Notes: generated by a model from the sequence alone, not told the origin. DNA of 64,000 nt from DASWTL01 sp966250385 (GCA_966250385.1 CBINHC010000009.1:1-64000); one strand, 5' to 3'; counted from the stretch's first letter, positions 42,252 to 50,993 are shown. Numbers and translations are program-made.

Positions 42252-42286
42252 GTTCGATCAGTAATATACGGTATAATTTTTCAGGA

Positions 42287-43405
42287 TTACTTTGCTTGAA
42301 TATCGACGTCAAGGCCGGCGGCAGCCTCGTTAATAAACCGGCGCAGATCATCGGTCCTGCCACTGATATGGCCCAGCAATGCTGACTGGGCTCTGGCGCG
42401 AACCAGGTTATGGTCCGGGTAAAGGATCTTATAATAGGGGTCTCCCAGCAGGTAATCGGTCAGGAACCGGATACTTTGCATATACGGCAGCACCAGCATG
42501 CCCGCCACTAGTGACTCCGATTCCGGCCCGGTGATAAAAGTCCGCGCCTCCTCCAGGTACCCGCGGGTGTAGGCCTGGAATACCGGGATATTGAGCCCGA
42601 TCCTGGAAACGTCCGGTTCGTCCTCCGCAGCGCTGTTGATCAGCGTGCGCATGGCATCTCCGAAGTCATAAGCCAGGAACCCCGGCATGACGGTATCCAG
42701 GTCGACAACACACTGGACGCGGTCTTCTTCGTCCAGGAGCAGGTTGTTGAATTTCGTGTCGTTATGGGTGATCCGAACCGGGCAGCTTTCGACTTCACGG
42801 CTGCATTGCAGCATTACATCCTTCTGGTCAAGCAGGAATTTGATTGCTTCCGCTGCGCCGGATCTTCTTCCGCAGGGGTCAGCCTCCAGGGCCGCCTCGA
42901 AATCGGCAACCCGTTTTCTGAGATGATGAAAGTCTGGGATGGTACATCCCAGGGAATCCGTACCGAGATCCGCAAGCTGCTGCTGGAACCGGCCAAACGC
43001 CTTTCCGCCCTGGAAGGCCTGGCGCAGATCCGTTAATTGTTCATAACTGTGGGTGTGGTCGATAAAGACAAACATCCGCCAGTAGTTCCCACCGGCATCC
43101 CGGCAGTAGCCGGCCCCGTCCAGGGTTTCTACCACGGTCAGAACTTCCCGGTCAGGATCGGCCGCTTTCTGTTTCAGATGCGCGGTGACCCGCACGATGT
43201 TGTCCATCAGGACGCCGACATTCCTGAAGACCCGGTGATTGATCCGCTGCAGCAGGTAATCCGGGCAACCGGTCTCCGTATTCCGGATATGGTACGTATC
43301 ATTGATGTGGCCCTTTCCCAGCGGCAGAACGGAGGCCGCCCCCCCGTAGATTTTGAATTGCCGGACAATGCCCGCCAGATCATGTGTATGTTGACTTATG
43401 TTCAT
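42287..43405 (-). CDS. Phosphotransferase (N-acetylhexosamine kinase-like)
   Basis: A 372-residue aminoglycoside-phosphotransferase-fold kinase. LPLGKGHINDTYHI is the nucleotide-binding start, ITHNDTKFNNLLLDEEDRVQCVVDLDTVMPGFLAYDFGDAMRT holds the Brenner-type catalytic Asp and the metal-binding Asp. This pattern occurs in hexosamine/mucin-sugar kinases such as NahK relatives. In this operon with NagB it probably phosphorylates an amino sugar, perhaps at C1 (inference). Confidence 0.82.
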   Translation of the reverse strand: MNISQHTHDLAGIVRQFKIYGGAASVLPLGKGHINDTYHIRNTETGCPDYLLQRINHRVFRNVGVLMDNIVRVTAHLKQKAADPDREVLTVVETLDGAGYCRDAGGNYWRMFVFIDHTHSYEQLTDLRQAFQGGKAFGRFQQQLADLGTDSLGCTIPDFHHLRKRVADFEAALEADPCGRRSGAAEAIKFLLDQKDVMLQCSREVESCPVRITHNDTKFNNLLLDEEDRVQCVVDLDTVMPGFLAYDFGDAMRTLINSAAEDEPDVSRIGLNIPVFQAYTRGYLEEARTFITGPESESLVAGMLVLPYMQSIRFLTDYLLGDPYYKILYPDHNLVRARAQSALLGHISGRTDDLRRFINEAAAGLDVDIQAK

Positions 43406-43449
43406 AGTTACAGACTGGTTAAGAATCCAGCCATCGATGCTGTTATTGA

Positions 43450-45168
43450 TCAGAGATTTTTCTTTTTTAGTTCGGCAACCGCATACCGGGCTGCCCTTGC
43501 TGTGAGCGCCATATACAGAATGGAGGGGCTCTGATTACCGGTACTGGTCATACAGGCTCCGTCCGTCACGAATACATTCCTGCAGTGGTGCAGCTGGTTG
43601 AATCCGTTCAGCAGGGAGGTCGCCGGATCCTTTCCCATCCTGACGCCGCCCATCTCATGAATATCGAGACCGGGGGGCTGTTTATTATCATATCCCTGAA
43701 TATCCCTGCAGCCAGCTTTCCGTAGCATCTCGGTGCTCTGCTCCAGGAAGTCGTCGACCATCTTCTGATCATTGTCATCGTAATCGACGGACGTGATCAG
43801 CAGCGGAATGCCCCACTGGTCCTTTTGATCGGGAGAAAGCCGGACGTGATTGCTTTCCTTCGGAATGGTCTCTCCCTGCATATACATATACAGACCCCAG
43901 CCTCCCGGTTCGGTTAGGGACTCCTTAAATGCTGCGCCCACCTGCGGCATATCCGGATGTTCTTTTCCCCGGTTACGGTAAGCTCCCATGAAGGTGGTGA
44001 ACCCACCGACGTAGTCCGTGTCCCGTTTCCCCAGGTTACGGTAATTGGCAAGGATCGGCTCGGTCGGATTCCGGCCGTAATAATATTTATCCTCAAATCC
44101 GTCAATTCGCGCGCCGACGGAACCGCGGTAGTTGTGAAATGCGATGAACTTACCCAACAGCCCGTTGTCATTACCCAGCCCATCCGGAAACCGACGGGAC
44201 TTCGAATTGAGCAGGATCAGATTACTGTTCAATGCGGAAGCGTTCACAAAGATCACCCGCGCGAAGTATTCCGTGGCCTCCATGGTCCGGGCATCTATGA
44301 CCCGGACTCCGGTCGCACGCTGCTGCTCTTCATCGTAGATGATGGAATGCACAACCGAATGCGGACGAACGGTCAGTTTGCCGGTCTTTTTCGCCCATGG
44401 CAGCGTGGAGGAAACAGAGCTGAAGTATCCGCCGTAGGGGCATCCCCGCATGCAAAGGTTCCGGGCCTGGCATTTTCCCCTGCCCTGCTGCAGGTGAATA
44501 TCGCGGGGGCTCGTCAGGTGCGCCCAACGGGCCTGGACCAGGTGCCGGTCCGGGTAATTTTCCCGGATCGACCGCTGAATCGCTTCCTCTACACAGTTCA
44601 GATCGAACGGGGGAAGGAACTCGCCGTCCGGCATGGCGGCAATACCGTCCCGGTTGCCGCAGATCCCGATGAACTTCTCGACGTGGGAATACCAGGGAGC
44701 CACATCAGCGTAGCGGATGGGCCAGGCAATGCCGTACCCGAATTTCTCCGGAGCGGCGAATTCGTATTCGCTCCAGCGCTGCGTTGCCCGGCCCCAGGTC
44801 AGGGACTTGCCGCCGACCTGATATCCGCGGACCCAGTTGAAGGGTTTCTCCTGTATATAGGGATGGTCACTGTCCCTGATAAAGAAATGTGCGGTACTTT
44901 CGCTGATTCCGGCAGCACGGCTGATCAGCGGATTTTCGCTCAGGAATGCCTGCGTAAGGTTTCCGCGGTGTTCGAACTCCCAGGGATCCTTGGTGGCCGT
45001 GGGATAATCCTTGTTATGAACTACGTCGCGTCCCCGTTCCAGGACGAGTGTCCTGATATTTTGTTCGCATAATTCCTTTGCTGCCCAGCCCCCGGATATT
45101 CCGGAGCCGATTACGATGGCATCGAAGGTATGGTCTTCTATGCCCGTCGATTGAATATTAAACGACAT
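43450..45168 (-). CDS. GMC-family sugar oxidoreductase, large subunit type
   Basis: A 572-residue FAD enzyme. FDAIVIGSGISGGWAAKELCEQNIRTLVLERG binds FAD; GYQVGGKSLTWGRATQRW, CMRGCPYGG and the C-terminal TDGACMTSTGNQSPSILYMALTARAARY follow the gluconate/pyranose dehydrogenase GMC layout. The final active-site His region reads LDIHEMGGVRMG. In Bacteroidota this class usually has a small Tat-exported subunit 3 next door; none is present here. It leads the amino-sugar operon, 44 bases before the kinase. Confidence 0.9.
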   Translation of the reverse strand: MSFNIQSTGIEDHTFDAIVIGSGISGGWAAKELCEQNIRTLVLERGRDVVHNKDYPTATKDPWEFEHRGNLTQAFLSENPLISRAAGISESTAHFFIRDSDHPYIQEKPFNWVRGYQVGGKSLTWGRATQRWSEYEFAAPEKFGYGIAWPIRYADVAPWYSHVEKFIGICGNRDGIAAMPDGEFLPPFDLNCVEEAIQRSIRENYPDRHLVQARWAHLTSPRDIHLQQGRGKCQARNLCMRGCPYGGYFSSVSSTLPWAKKTGKLTVRPHSVVHSIIYDEEQQRATGVRVIDARTMEATEYFARVIFVNASALNSNLILLNSKSRRFPDGLGNDNGLLGKFIAFHNYRGSVGARIDGFEDKYYYGRNPTEPILANYRNLGKRDTDYVGGFTTFMGAYRNRGKEHPDMPQVGAAFKESLTEPGGWGLYMYMQGETIPKESNHVRLSPDQKDQWGIPLLITSVDYDDNDQKMVDDFLEQSTEMLRKAGCRDIQGYDNKQPPGLDIHEMGGVRMGKDPATSLLNGFNQLHHCRNVFVTDGACMTSTGNQSPSILYMALTARAARYAVAELKKKNL

Positions 45169-45315
45169 ATGCCTGTTCTTTGGATCCTGTTCAACTCCCG
45201 GTGCCGCCCGGGCAAACGCTCCTGTAAATTAATACAATAAATCCATTTTTGCTGTCGACGGAAAAACGACAGGGTTTTTCGCCGCTGGTCTATGGACATG
45301 GATTCCGGCATCGCT

Positions 45316-45323
45316 TACTTTTG
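45316..45323 (+). promoter_or_regulatory. -7 promoter element of the response-regulator gene
   Basis: TACTTTTG fits TAnnTTTG and ends 32 bases before the ATG at 45356. Confidence 0.5.
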
Positions 45324-45355
45324 CAGGACAAGCCGCCGGTATCATTTGCACCTGT

Positions 45356-45745
45356 ATGAAACTAGAGACTTTTATCGTGGATGATGATCCGGTGATATGC
45401 CTGATCCACCGAAAACTGCTGTCCGCCGCGCCCGACAGTCCTCAAATAAGAGTTTTTAATGACGGCCTGTCCGCAGTGAACTATCTCCGCGACCACTTTA
45501 ACGGCGACACCCAGTACCGCATCTTTCTGGATCTGAATATGCCTGTCATGGACGGCTTTACATTCCTGGAGGAAATAAAGGACCTTTATCCGCAGGAAAA
45601 CGTTCGGGTTTCTATCGTAACGTCTTCCATCTTCCCGGAAGACATGAGGAAAGCAAAACTCTTTCCGCACGTCGTCGACTTCATTGAAAAACCGCTGAAC
45701 ACAGCCAGGCTGCAGGAGCTGCAACAGACCCACCCTGGCCACTAG
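45356..45745 (+). CDS. Single-domain response regulator
   Basis: A 129-residue receiver-only protein: acidic pocket VDDDP (Asp9-11), phospho-Asp59 (FLDLNMPVMDGFTFLEEI), VTSS and FIEKPL (conserved Thr/Ser and Lys). It resembles the short regulators that relay phosphate or control kinases in Bacteroidota. It is divergent from GMC and has no kinase neighbour. Confidence 0.92.
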   Translation: MKLETFIVDDDPVICLIHRKLLSAAPDSPQIRVFNDGLSAVNYLRDHFNGDTQYRIFLDLNMPVMDGFTFLEEIKDLYPQENVRVSIVTSSIFPEDMRKAKLFPHVVDFIEKPLNTARLQELQQTHPGH

Positions 45746-45883
45746 CATACTTTTCGGCGGGATCACATTTCCTCAACAGTCCGGAAGACCATGCATACAG
45801 GAACCGCCTCGCTGCAGAACGTATATGCAGGCTTGATTTCCCATGAGGATCCTGTCACCTTCTACACGAGAGAAAATTGCATG

Positions 45884-45912
45884 AAAAAAGATGCAGGTCA
45901 GACGCCCGCATC
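45884..45912 (-). terminator. Terminator of the DUF3945-type gene
   Basis: GATGCAGG (45890-45897) pairs with CCCGCATC (45905-45912) with one mismatch and a 7-base loop. Read on the minus strand it is followed by TTTTTTC. It lies 30 bases past the stop of the gene at 45942. Confidence 0.65.
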
Positions 45913-45941
45913 TTAATCCGGATAACATACCGGGAACCACG

Positions 45942-46739
45942 TTAGGATTTACGGTTACGATTTCGCCTTCTTTTTTCTGCCGGGCCGGGTGATCCGGCTT
46001 CCTCACCCGAAGTAACTTCCCGGACGCAAGGCCCGGGTTCCGCTGCCTGCGCGGGTTCCTCGCTGACCCCGGCGGACAACCGGCCCCCGGCCACCGGCTG
46101 CAGCTTCTGATCGTACAGTCCGATGGTCTTAAACTGCGGCTGAGCGTGTATATAAAATTTTTCAGCACCATCCCTCTGCTCGAAGTGTACGGCCTGAAGA
46201 TTTCCTTTTTCCAGTGAAGCGAGAAGCTGCTTCCGCTCTCCGGGGTCCTTCAGTTCGCGGATCGGGTACATACTCAGCACTTTCTCCAGGTCATAACCGT
46301 ACCTGTCGCTAAACTGTCTGAACCGTGCATTTCCATACTGGTCGAGACTCGCTGTATCGAGCTTCAGCCAGGCATTATACCGGATACCTTCCTTATTGAG
46401 CAGCTGCTTGTATACTGAGCGCCCCTCTAACAGATTGAAGGCTTCACGCGACGTTATGCCGCCGCCTTTATGGATGTAGAACGTCTGACTCCGGTCCGGT
46501 TCGAGGGCCTCGCCCGAAATGGTGGCCTGGTACCGGTTAAAGAAATACATGTCCATTGACCCCGACTTCCTGAAATACAGGGTGTAGTCAACCCGCCGGT
46601 CCAGGTGGCCGATGGCCGTTCTGAGCTGAAATTCAGGAACCTGGGACCTGATGTTCTTTTCAAGGTCGTCATGCAGGAACGATCCGAACCCCAGGTACCT
46701 GAGGCTGTCCTTTAAATACGCTACATTCTTAGTGTTCAT
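45942..46739 (-). CDS. DUF3945-like mobile-element protein
   Basis: A 265-residue protein from MNTKNVAYLKDSLRYLGFGSF. Its mid-section YTLYFRKSGSMDMYFFNRYQATISG and ITSREAFNLLEGRSVYKQLLNKEGIRYNAWLKLD, then YGYDLEKVLSMYPIRELKDPGERKQLLASLEKGNLQAVHFEQ, matches the DUF3945/DUF4099 group found on Bacteroidota conjugative transposons and plasmids. The frame stays open upstream to 47060 but that part lacks the family signature. It suggests a mobile-element remnant here. Function unknown. Confidence 0.75.
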   Translation of the reverse strand: MNTKNVAYLKDSLRYLGFGSFLHDDLEKNIRSQVPEFQLRTAIGHLDRRVDYTLYFRKSGSMDMYFFNRYQATISGEALEPDRSQTFYIHKGGGITSREAFNLLEGRSVYKQLLNKEGIRYNAWLKLDTASLDQYGNARFRQFSDRYGYDLEKVLSMYPIRELKDPGERKQLLASLEKGNLQAVHFEQRDGAEKFYIHAQPQFKTIGLYDQKLQPVAGGRLSAGVSEEPAQAAEPGPCVREVTSGEEAGSPGPAEKRRRNRNRKS

Positions 46740-47242
46740 AATGGTATAGTTTAAAAGGTTTACATAATCACGAGTGTCAACGAAGGGCGGAGCCACCTGT
46801 TGAAACAGCACCCCGAGAACAGTATGGTACAGCGGGGGCAGCCTGGTCACCTTGAACCGGCAGGTGAGCCGGTTCCCACCCGCAGCGAAACGCTCAGCTG
46901 CCAGCAGGCCGGCGAAACAGCGGATGGTCATCCTGCTCTGAAAAACCAATGCCTCGTTGTAGACCAGCCACTCCTTCCCGGCAGCAAGTTCCCGGTTCAG
47001 AAAAAAATAAAATGCGGGCAGGTCCGCGGAAAGGATAATCATACCGGTCCTCCGGTCCACGGCAGCTCACCGGAATGGGCTGAAGGGCCCGTGCGCCTCC
47101 TAAGCAGGTGAAGAACCGGAACCTGGCTCCGGTAAATCGGCAGCAACAGCCAAACCGGATCCGGGGGATAATACGCGAACCGGGGCCATTGAGCAGCCTG
47201 ATGCCGGTCGTCAGCCTCAACTGGAATAAATTTTCTTTTCAT
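46740..47242. other. Gap (about 500 bases) with weak minus-strand frames
   Basis: Minus-strand frames of 67 residues (47039-47242, starting MKRKFIPVEADDRHQ) and 108 residues (46894-47220) overlap each other. The first has a plausible start near the DUF3945 gene and could be a small partner protein; I do not accept either with confidence. A frame break between them is possible. Confidence 0.3.
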
Positions 47243-47882
47243 GGGATGAACTGGATTTAATCAAAGTTGAGGACAGTCAAAAAATAAAATTGCGTACCTG
47301 TACCGTAGTTCGCTGTTTTTTATTTTCCTGAGCGGTAAACAAATACTTATGGGCCAGGCTGCGGCAAGGTGAAAAGGCCCGCAGAAGTGCCGTAACCGGC
47401 GGATTCCAGACCTCCGGGTCACTTGAAAAAAAAAATTGAAGTGATTGCCCTCCATTTCCGGATGTGGGTTGTCGCCCAATCGCTTTATGCGGAGGCCGCG
47501 TTTGAAACAGGAATCACCAAAAAGTTGAAGGTCATTTATCCGCTCGATGCGCCATTTTCCCTGAAGGTCTCCGGAATCGGTCAAAAATTGGCCAGATATA
47601 AAATATGAATTTTTTGTAGATAAAATTACGTACCCGGGTACAGGTTCGTATAATTTTTTTTTCGGGATACCACACTCAAAATCGCGGGGCCAGGCTGATT
47701 TGGCGGCCAGGACACCCACAGACGTCCCGGGAGACCGGGGTTGTATCCTACGCAAAAGAACGACTTTTCCGTGCCTTCCGATCCCAGGGCGGTTGTATGG
47801 AACAAAAAAATAATTCTAAGTCCCAGATTTAGTACAAAGTGCACCCTAACTTTAGGTATTAACCAACCAAAACCAAAGGATC
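47243..47882. other. AT-rich gap before the alpha-oxoamine synthase gene
   Basis: 640 bases, AT-richer than the window average, without a credible gene. It contains the perfect 12-base palindrome GTACCCGGGTAC at 47630-47641, a hairpin TCACTT/AAGTGA at 47419-47444 around an A-run, and a TAACTTTA promoter-like element at 47847-47854 before the next start. Confidence 0.45.
47847..47854 (+). promoter_or_regulatory. -7-like element of the oxoamine-synthase operon
   Basis: TAACTTTA, one base off TAnnTTTG, lies 28 bases before the ATG at 47883. Confidence 0.4.
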
Positions 47883-49151
47883 ATGGACATTAACTTTACA
47901 ACCGCAAGTTTCAAGGACTTTGAAAACATTCCGGGCAAGGACGCTTACGAACGTGCACTTGTCTTTAACAATTACCTGCAGTTTCTGGCGGATCGGGGAC
48001 ATCTGAATTACCGCCTCGTGTCGCTCACCGGGTGCGGTCCGGAGATGGAGCTGATCACGCCGGCCCGTCCGCAGCCTTCCCGCTACGTAAGCCTGGTTTC
48101 CAACGACTACCTCGGGTTTACGCAACACCCCGAAATCAAGAAGGCGGTCATCAGAGGCATCGAACAGTATGGTACCGGCGCAGGGGCCTCACCTGCAATC
48201 GGCGGCCACTTTCTGTATCACGAGGAACTTGAAAAGAAGATCGCAGCTTTCTTCGGCCGTGAGGCGGCAATCCTCTATACGACCGGATATACGGCCAACA
48301 GCGCAACGCTGATGTGCCTCCTTCAGAAGGAGGATATTGCGATCGTTGACATGGCTGTTCACGCCAGCGTCTATGAGGGTATCCTGAATACCACCAATTG
48401 CCGGCAGTTTCTTCATAACCGCCTGGACGTTCTGGAACGAATGCTGATCGATGCCAGGGATAAGTACCGAACCAAACTCGTGATCATCGACGGTGTATAT
48501 TCCCAGGATGGCGACCTGGCTCCCGTAAAAGAGATCCTGGACCTTTGTCATCGGTATAATGCATACCTGATGGTTGATGACGCGCACGGCGTGGGCGTGG
48601 TAGGGACTCACGGTCGCGGAGTTCTCGAAGCCGATCACCTGCTCCAGGATGTAGATATCATTACCGGAACACTGAGTAAAACGTTTGCCGGGATCGGAGG
48701 CTATGTGGTAGGCTCGCAGGAACTGATCAATTTTCTGAAATACCAAAGCCGGCAGCATCTCTTTTCAGTTACCGCCAGTCCGTCTGTAACCGGCATCATC
48801 CGGGCGATCGAACTGATCGATGAAGAACCGTTCTGGAGGAAGCGGCTTTGGGACAATGTACACTACCTGAAAACGGGGCTCCTGAGCATGGGATATAACA
48901 TCGGAACGACTGCCTCTGCGATCATACCTGTCAAAATCGGCGACCCGGTAAAGACCGGTGAAGCCGGCAGACTATTGCTGGAGGCTGGTGTATATGCCAA
49001 TCCGATCATCTATCCCGCCGTCTCCAGAAAGAATGCCCGGGTCAGACTAAGCGTGATGGCCACCCATACCCGTGAACAGCTGGACAAGGTTCTGAATGCC
49101 TTCGAAACCGTAAATCAGCGCCTCCACATTTCCGTACACCAAAACGCCTGA
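47883..49151 (+). CDS. Alpha-oxoamine synthase (KBL/SPT/AONS-type PLP enzyme)
   Basis: A 422-residue fold-type I PLP enzyme. A 65-residue N-terminal segment precedes SNDYLGFTQHP and YGTGAGASPAIGGHFLYHEELE. His160 stacks on PLP; Asp232/His235 (VDDAHGVGVVG) contact the cofactor; Lys266 (GTLSKTFAGIGG) forms the aldimine. The family condenses an amino acid with an acyl thioester (serine palmitoyltransferase, 8-amino-7-oxononanoate synthase, CqsA, cysteate acyltransferase of sulfonolipid synthesis). The SKTFAG loop favours the SPT-like side. It is first in an operon with two regulators, which is unusual for a biotin or lipid enzyme. Confidence 0.85.
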   Translation: MDINFTTASFKDFENIPGKDAYERALVFNNYLQFLADRGHLNYRLVSLTGCGPEMELITPARPQPSRYVSLVSNDYLGFTQHPEIKKAVIRGIEQYGTGAGASPAIGGHFLYHEELEKKIAAFFGREAAILYTTGYTANSATLMCLLQKEDIAIVDMAVHASVYEGILNTTNCRQFLHNRLDVLERMLIDARDKYRTKLVIIDGVYSQDGDLAPVKEILDLCHRYNAYLMVDDAHGVGVVGTHGRGVLEADHLLQDVDIITGTLSKTFAGIGGYVVGSQELINFLKYQSRQHLFSVTASPSVTGIIRAIELIDEEPFWRKRLWDNVHYLKTGLLSMGYNIGTTASAIIPVKIGDPVKTGEAGRLLLEAGVYANPIIYPAVSRKNARVRLSVMATHTREQLDKVLNAFETVNQRLHISVHQNA

Positions 49152-49155
49152 TGCC

Positions 49156-49899
49156 ATGCTCATAACAGGATCATTAAGAAATCGACCTGACGACTATGTG
49201 GTTCGAAGAAATAAGGATCGAACTAAACTGAAACTGATCCAGGCTGCAGGATCAGTTCTTCACCAGTATGGCCTGGCGAAAACCACAAGCGCCGCAATTG
49301 CCCGATCGGCGGGCGTTGACCGTAAGCTTATCGCCAGATATTTCACGAGCCTCCAGGGGCTGCTCGAGGCCTATGTAATTCAGCAGGACTACTGGCTGAC
49401 GTATGCCCGGGACCTCCGGAAGGACCCGAACGGCGTGGAGATCCGGCACGTCAGGGAGATCATCATAGGGCTGCTGGTAAACCAGTTCACCTACTTCTAC
49501 GATCATCTCCCAATGCAGAGCCTGATCCTGATGGAGATAGGCAACAAGACGGACTTGAAGAAGACGGACTTAATGAGCAGCATTTCCAGGATCAGGGAGA
49601 GCCGTGGGGCAGATTTCCTCCTGGCTGCGGAAAACTATTTTGAAGGGACCGGAATCGATATCCGGGCCCTTCTTGCTCTGGCTATCGGCGGCTCTTATTA
49701 TTCAACACTGCATTCCAAAAACAATGTCAGTACCTTCTGCGGACTGAACCTTCGCGACCCCGGGGAAAGGGACAGGATCCGTCAGGGACTAAAATCCCTG
49801 GTCACCCTCGCGTTCGACGCCGCAGCAGCGATTAAATCAGTTGAACAGGATAAAGAGGCTCCCGGTCATGAGGCACCACGAGATCATGGACTACCTTGA
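49156..49899 (+). CDS. TetR-family transcriptional regulator
   Basis: A 247-residue regulator. The N-terminal helix-turn-helix (about 22-68) reads KLKLIQAAGSVLHQYGLAKTTSAAIARSAGVDRKLIARYFTSLQGLLEAYV. A helical ligand-binding domain follows; it includes LPMQSLILMEIGNK and a hydrophobic IRALLALAIGGSYYSTLHS. It begins 4 bases after the synthase stop and overlaps the Crp-like gene by 32 bases, so it is coupled in an operon. A product of the synthase could be its ligand (inference). Confidence 0.9.
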   Translation: MLITGSLRNRPDDYVVRRNKDRTKLKLIQAAGSVLHQYGLAKTTSAAIARSAGVDRKLIARYFTSLQGLLEAYVIQQDYWLTYARDLRKDPNGVEIRHVREIIIGLLVNQFTYFYDHLPMQSLILMEIGNKTDLKKTDLMSSISRIRESRGADFLLAAENYFEGTGIDIRALLALAIGGSYYSTLHSKNNVSTFCGLNLRDPGERDRIRQGLKSLVTLAFDAAAAIKSVEQDKEAPGHEAPRDHGLP

Positions 49900-50425
49900 A
49901 CAACAATACGCCATGCCAGGTAAAGTGAAGGAAACGCTCCTCCCATTATTGGTCGTTGAGCACTTCCAAAAAAACCAGGTCCTTTACAGTCCGTCCGACA
50001 TATCAAAGAAGATCTGGTTTGTGCACTCCGGGTATCTGTGCCTTTACCACTATGACCGGGAGGTCACCATTACAGAGCTGTACAAAGAGGGCGATATCGT
50101 ACTCTTCTGCTTTACCGATGAAAAAAAAGACTCTTACCTGAGTGTCCTGGCCGATTGCGTTCTGACTACCGTTCACTATCGCAAGCTCCTGCCCCATCTG
50201 AAAAGCGGACTTATTTCACCCGATGTGGAAAAACTGATCCTCATGAACGAGATCAACCGAAAGATCCGGGTCGCCCGGTCGGCAAAGCTTTCGCCGGAAA
50301 AGCGTATCCGCCAATTGCTTGAGGAGATCCCGGAAATCTTCAGGATCGCATCCAGCGATGAGATCTCCTCTTATCTGAAAATCTCCCGGGAAACCCTCCG
50401 GAGTTTCGCAACTCCTTGTAAATAA
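49868..50425 (+). CDS. Crp/Fnr-family regulator
   Basis: A 185-residue protein from the Met at 49868. A cNMP-binding-like beta-roll (about 20-115) is followed by a Bacteroidota-type helix-turn-helix (KRIRQLLEEIPEIFRIASSDEISSYLKISRETLR). It has no FNR-type Cys cluster and no clear cAMP-binding RXS motif. The last residues SFATPCK are atypical: reading the next frame gives RNSL and a TAA at 50419-50421, the usual ending, so a one-base indel near 50400-50407 is likely. It is the last gene of the synthase-TetR operon. Confidence 0.83.
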   Translation: MRHHEIMDYLEQQYAMPGKVKETLLPLLVVEHFQKNQVLYSPSDISKKIWFVHSGYLCLYHYDREVTITELYKEGDIVLFCFTDEKKDSYLSVLADCVLTTVHYRKLLPHLKSGLISPDVEKLILMNEINRKIRVARSAKLSPEKRIRQLLEEIPEIFRIASSDEISSYLKISRETLRSFATPCK

Positions 50426-50447
50426 AAACCAATTAGTTGGCAGCATT

Positions 50448-50482
50448 TTGCCAAGAAGTTGTATGAGATTGCCAAGAACTTG
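50448..50482. repeat. 14-base direct repeats 21 bases apart
   Basis: TTGCCAAGAAGTTG (50448-50461) and TTGCCAAGAACTTG (50469-50482) differ at one base and start 21 bases apart, two helical turns. The TTGGCA at 50437-50442 makes an inverted repeat with the first copy. They lie directly before the MauE gene and resemble an activator binding array. Confidence 0.55.
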
Positions 50483-50519
50483 CTTGTGTCCATTTTCCGG
50501 GCTTCCGATCTTTAATTCA

Positions 50520-50993
50520 ATGAAACACAAAGTCTTAAACCAGTCAATTGTCATTCTATTGATCCTTCTATGGGTCTATGCATCGGCTTCCAAGCTGCTT
50601 GATTACGAAACGAGCAGTGTACAGATGCTCCGCCAGGTTTTCCCGGCATGGATCAGCCAGATCCTGGTCTGGGCGGTGCCGGTTTCAGAACTGGCAGCTG
50701 CCGGTCTGCTGCTCGTCAGCCAGACGCAACGAGCCGGACTCTATGCATCCTTTTATCTCCTGTCAGCCTTTAGCTGTTATATCGCCTTAATCCTCACCGG
50801 GCTTTTTGGCGATATCCCCTGCTCCTGTGGCGGCGTGCTGGAACAAATGACCTGGACGCAGCACCTGTTCTTTAACCTCTTTTTCTGGGCTCTAACGTTA
50901 GTCGCAATAATCTTTTCACCCAAAAATCAGACTGGTTATCCATCCGATCTGATTATGTCTAAGAAAGGAGGGGCGATGCGTAAGGTTGAATAA
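50520..50993 (+). CDS. MauE/DoxX-family redox membrane protein
   Basis: A 157-residue protein with four transmembrane segments (about 7-26, 46-66, 76-98, 118-137). The loop DIPCSCGGVLEQMTW carries the CxC(G) cysteines of MauE-type proteins, which help deliver disulfides or redox equivalents across the membrane. In Bacteroidota this family often sits next to DUF6520 and TlpA genes, as here. The Met at 50520 is chosen because homology starts there. Confidence 0.85.
   Translation: MKHKVLNQSIVILLILLWVYASASKLLDYETSSVQMLRQVFPAWISQILVWAVPVSELAAAGLLLVSQTQRAGLYASFYLLSAFSCYIALILTGLFGDIPCSCGGVLEQMTWTQHLFFNLFFWALTLVAIIFSPKNQTGYPSDLIMSKKGGAMRKVE

Noticed and set aside
43957..45072. 371-codon plus-strand frame opposite the GMC gene
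   Set aside because: Antisense to a gene with full FAD-binding and GMC motifs; no domain of its own.
47261..47755. 164-codon minus-strand frame in the AT-rich gap
   Set aside because: No signal peptide, no domain, amino-acid composition not protein-like; nothing downstream in the operon.
50437..50482. Direct repeats as a CRISPR or insertion-site remnant
   Set aside because: Only two short copies, two helical turns apart, directly before a gene; a binding site is a simpler explanation.
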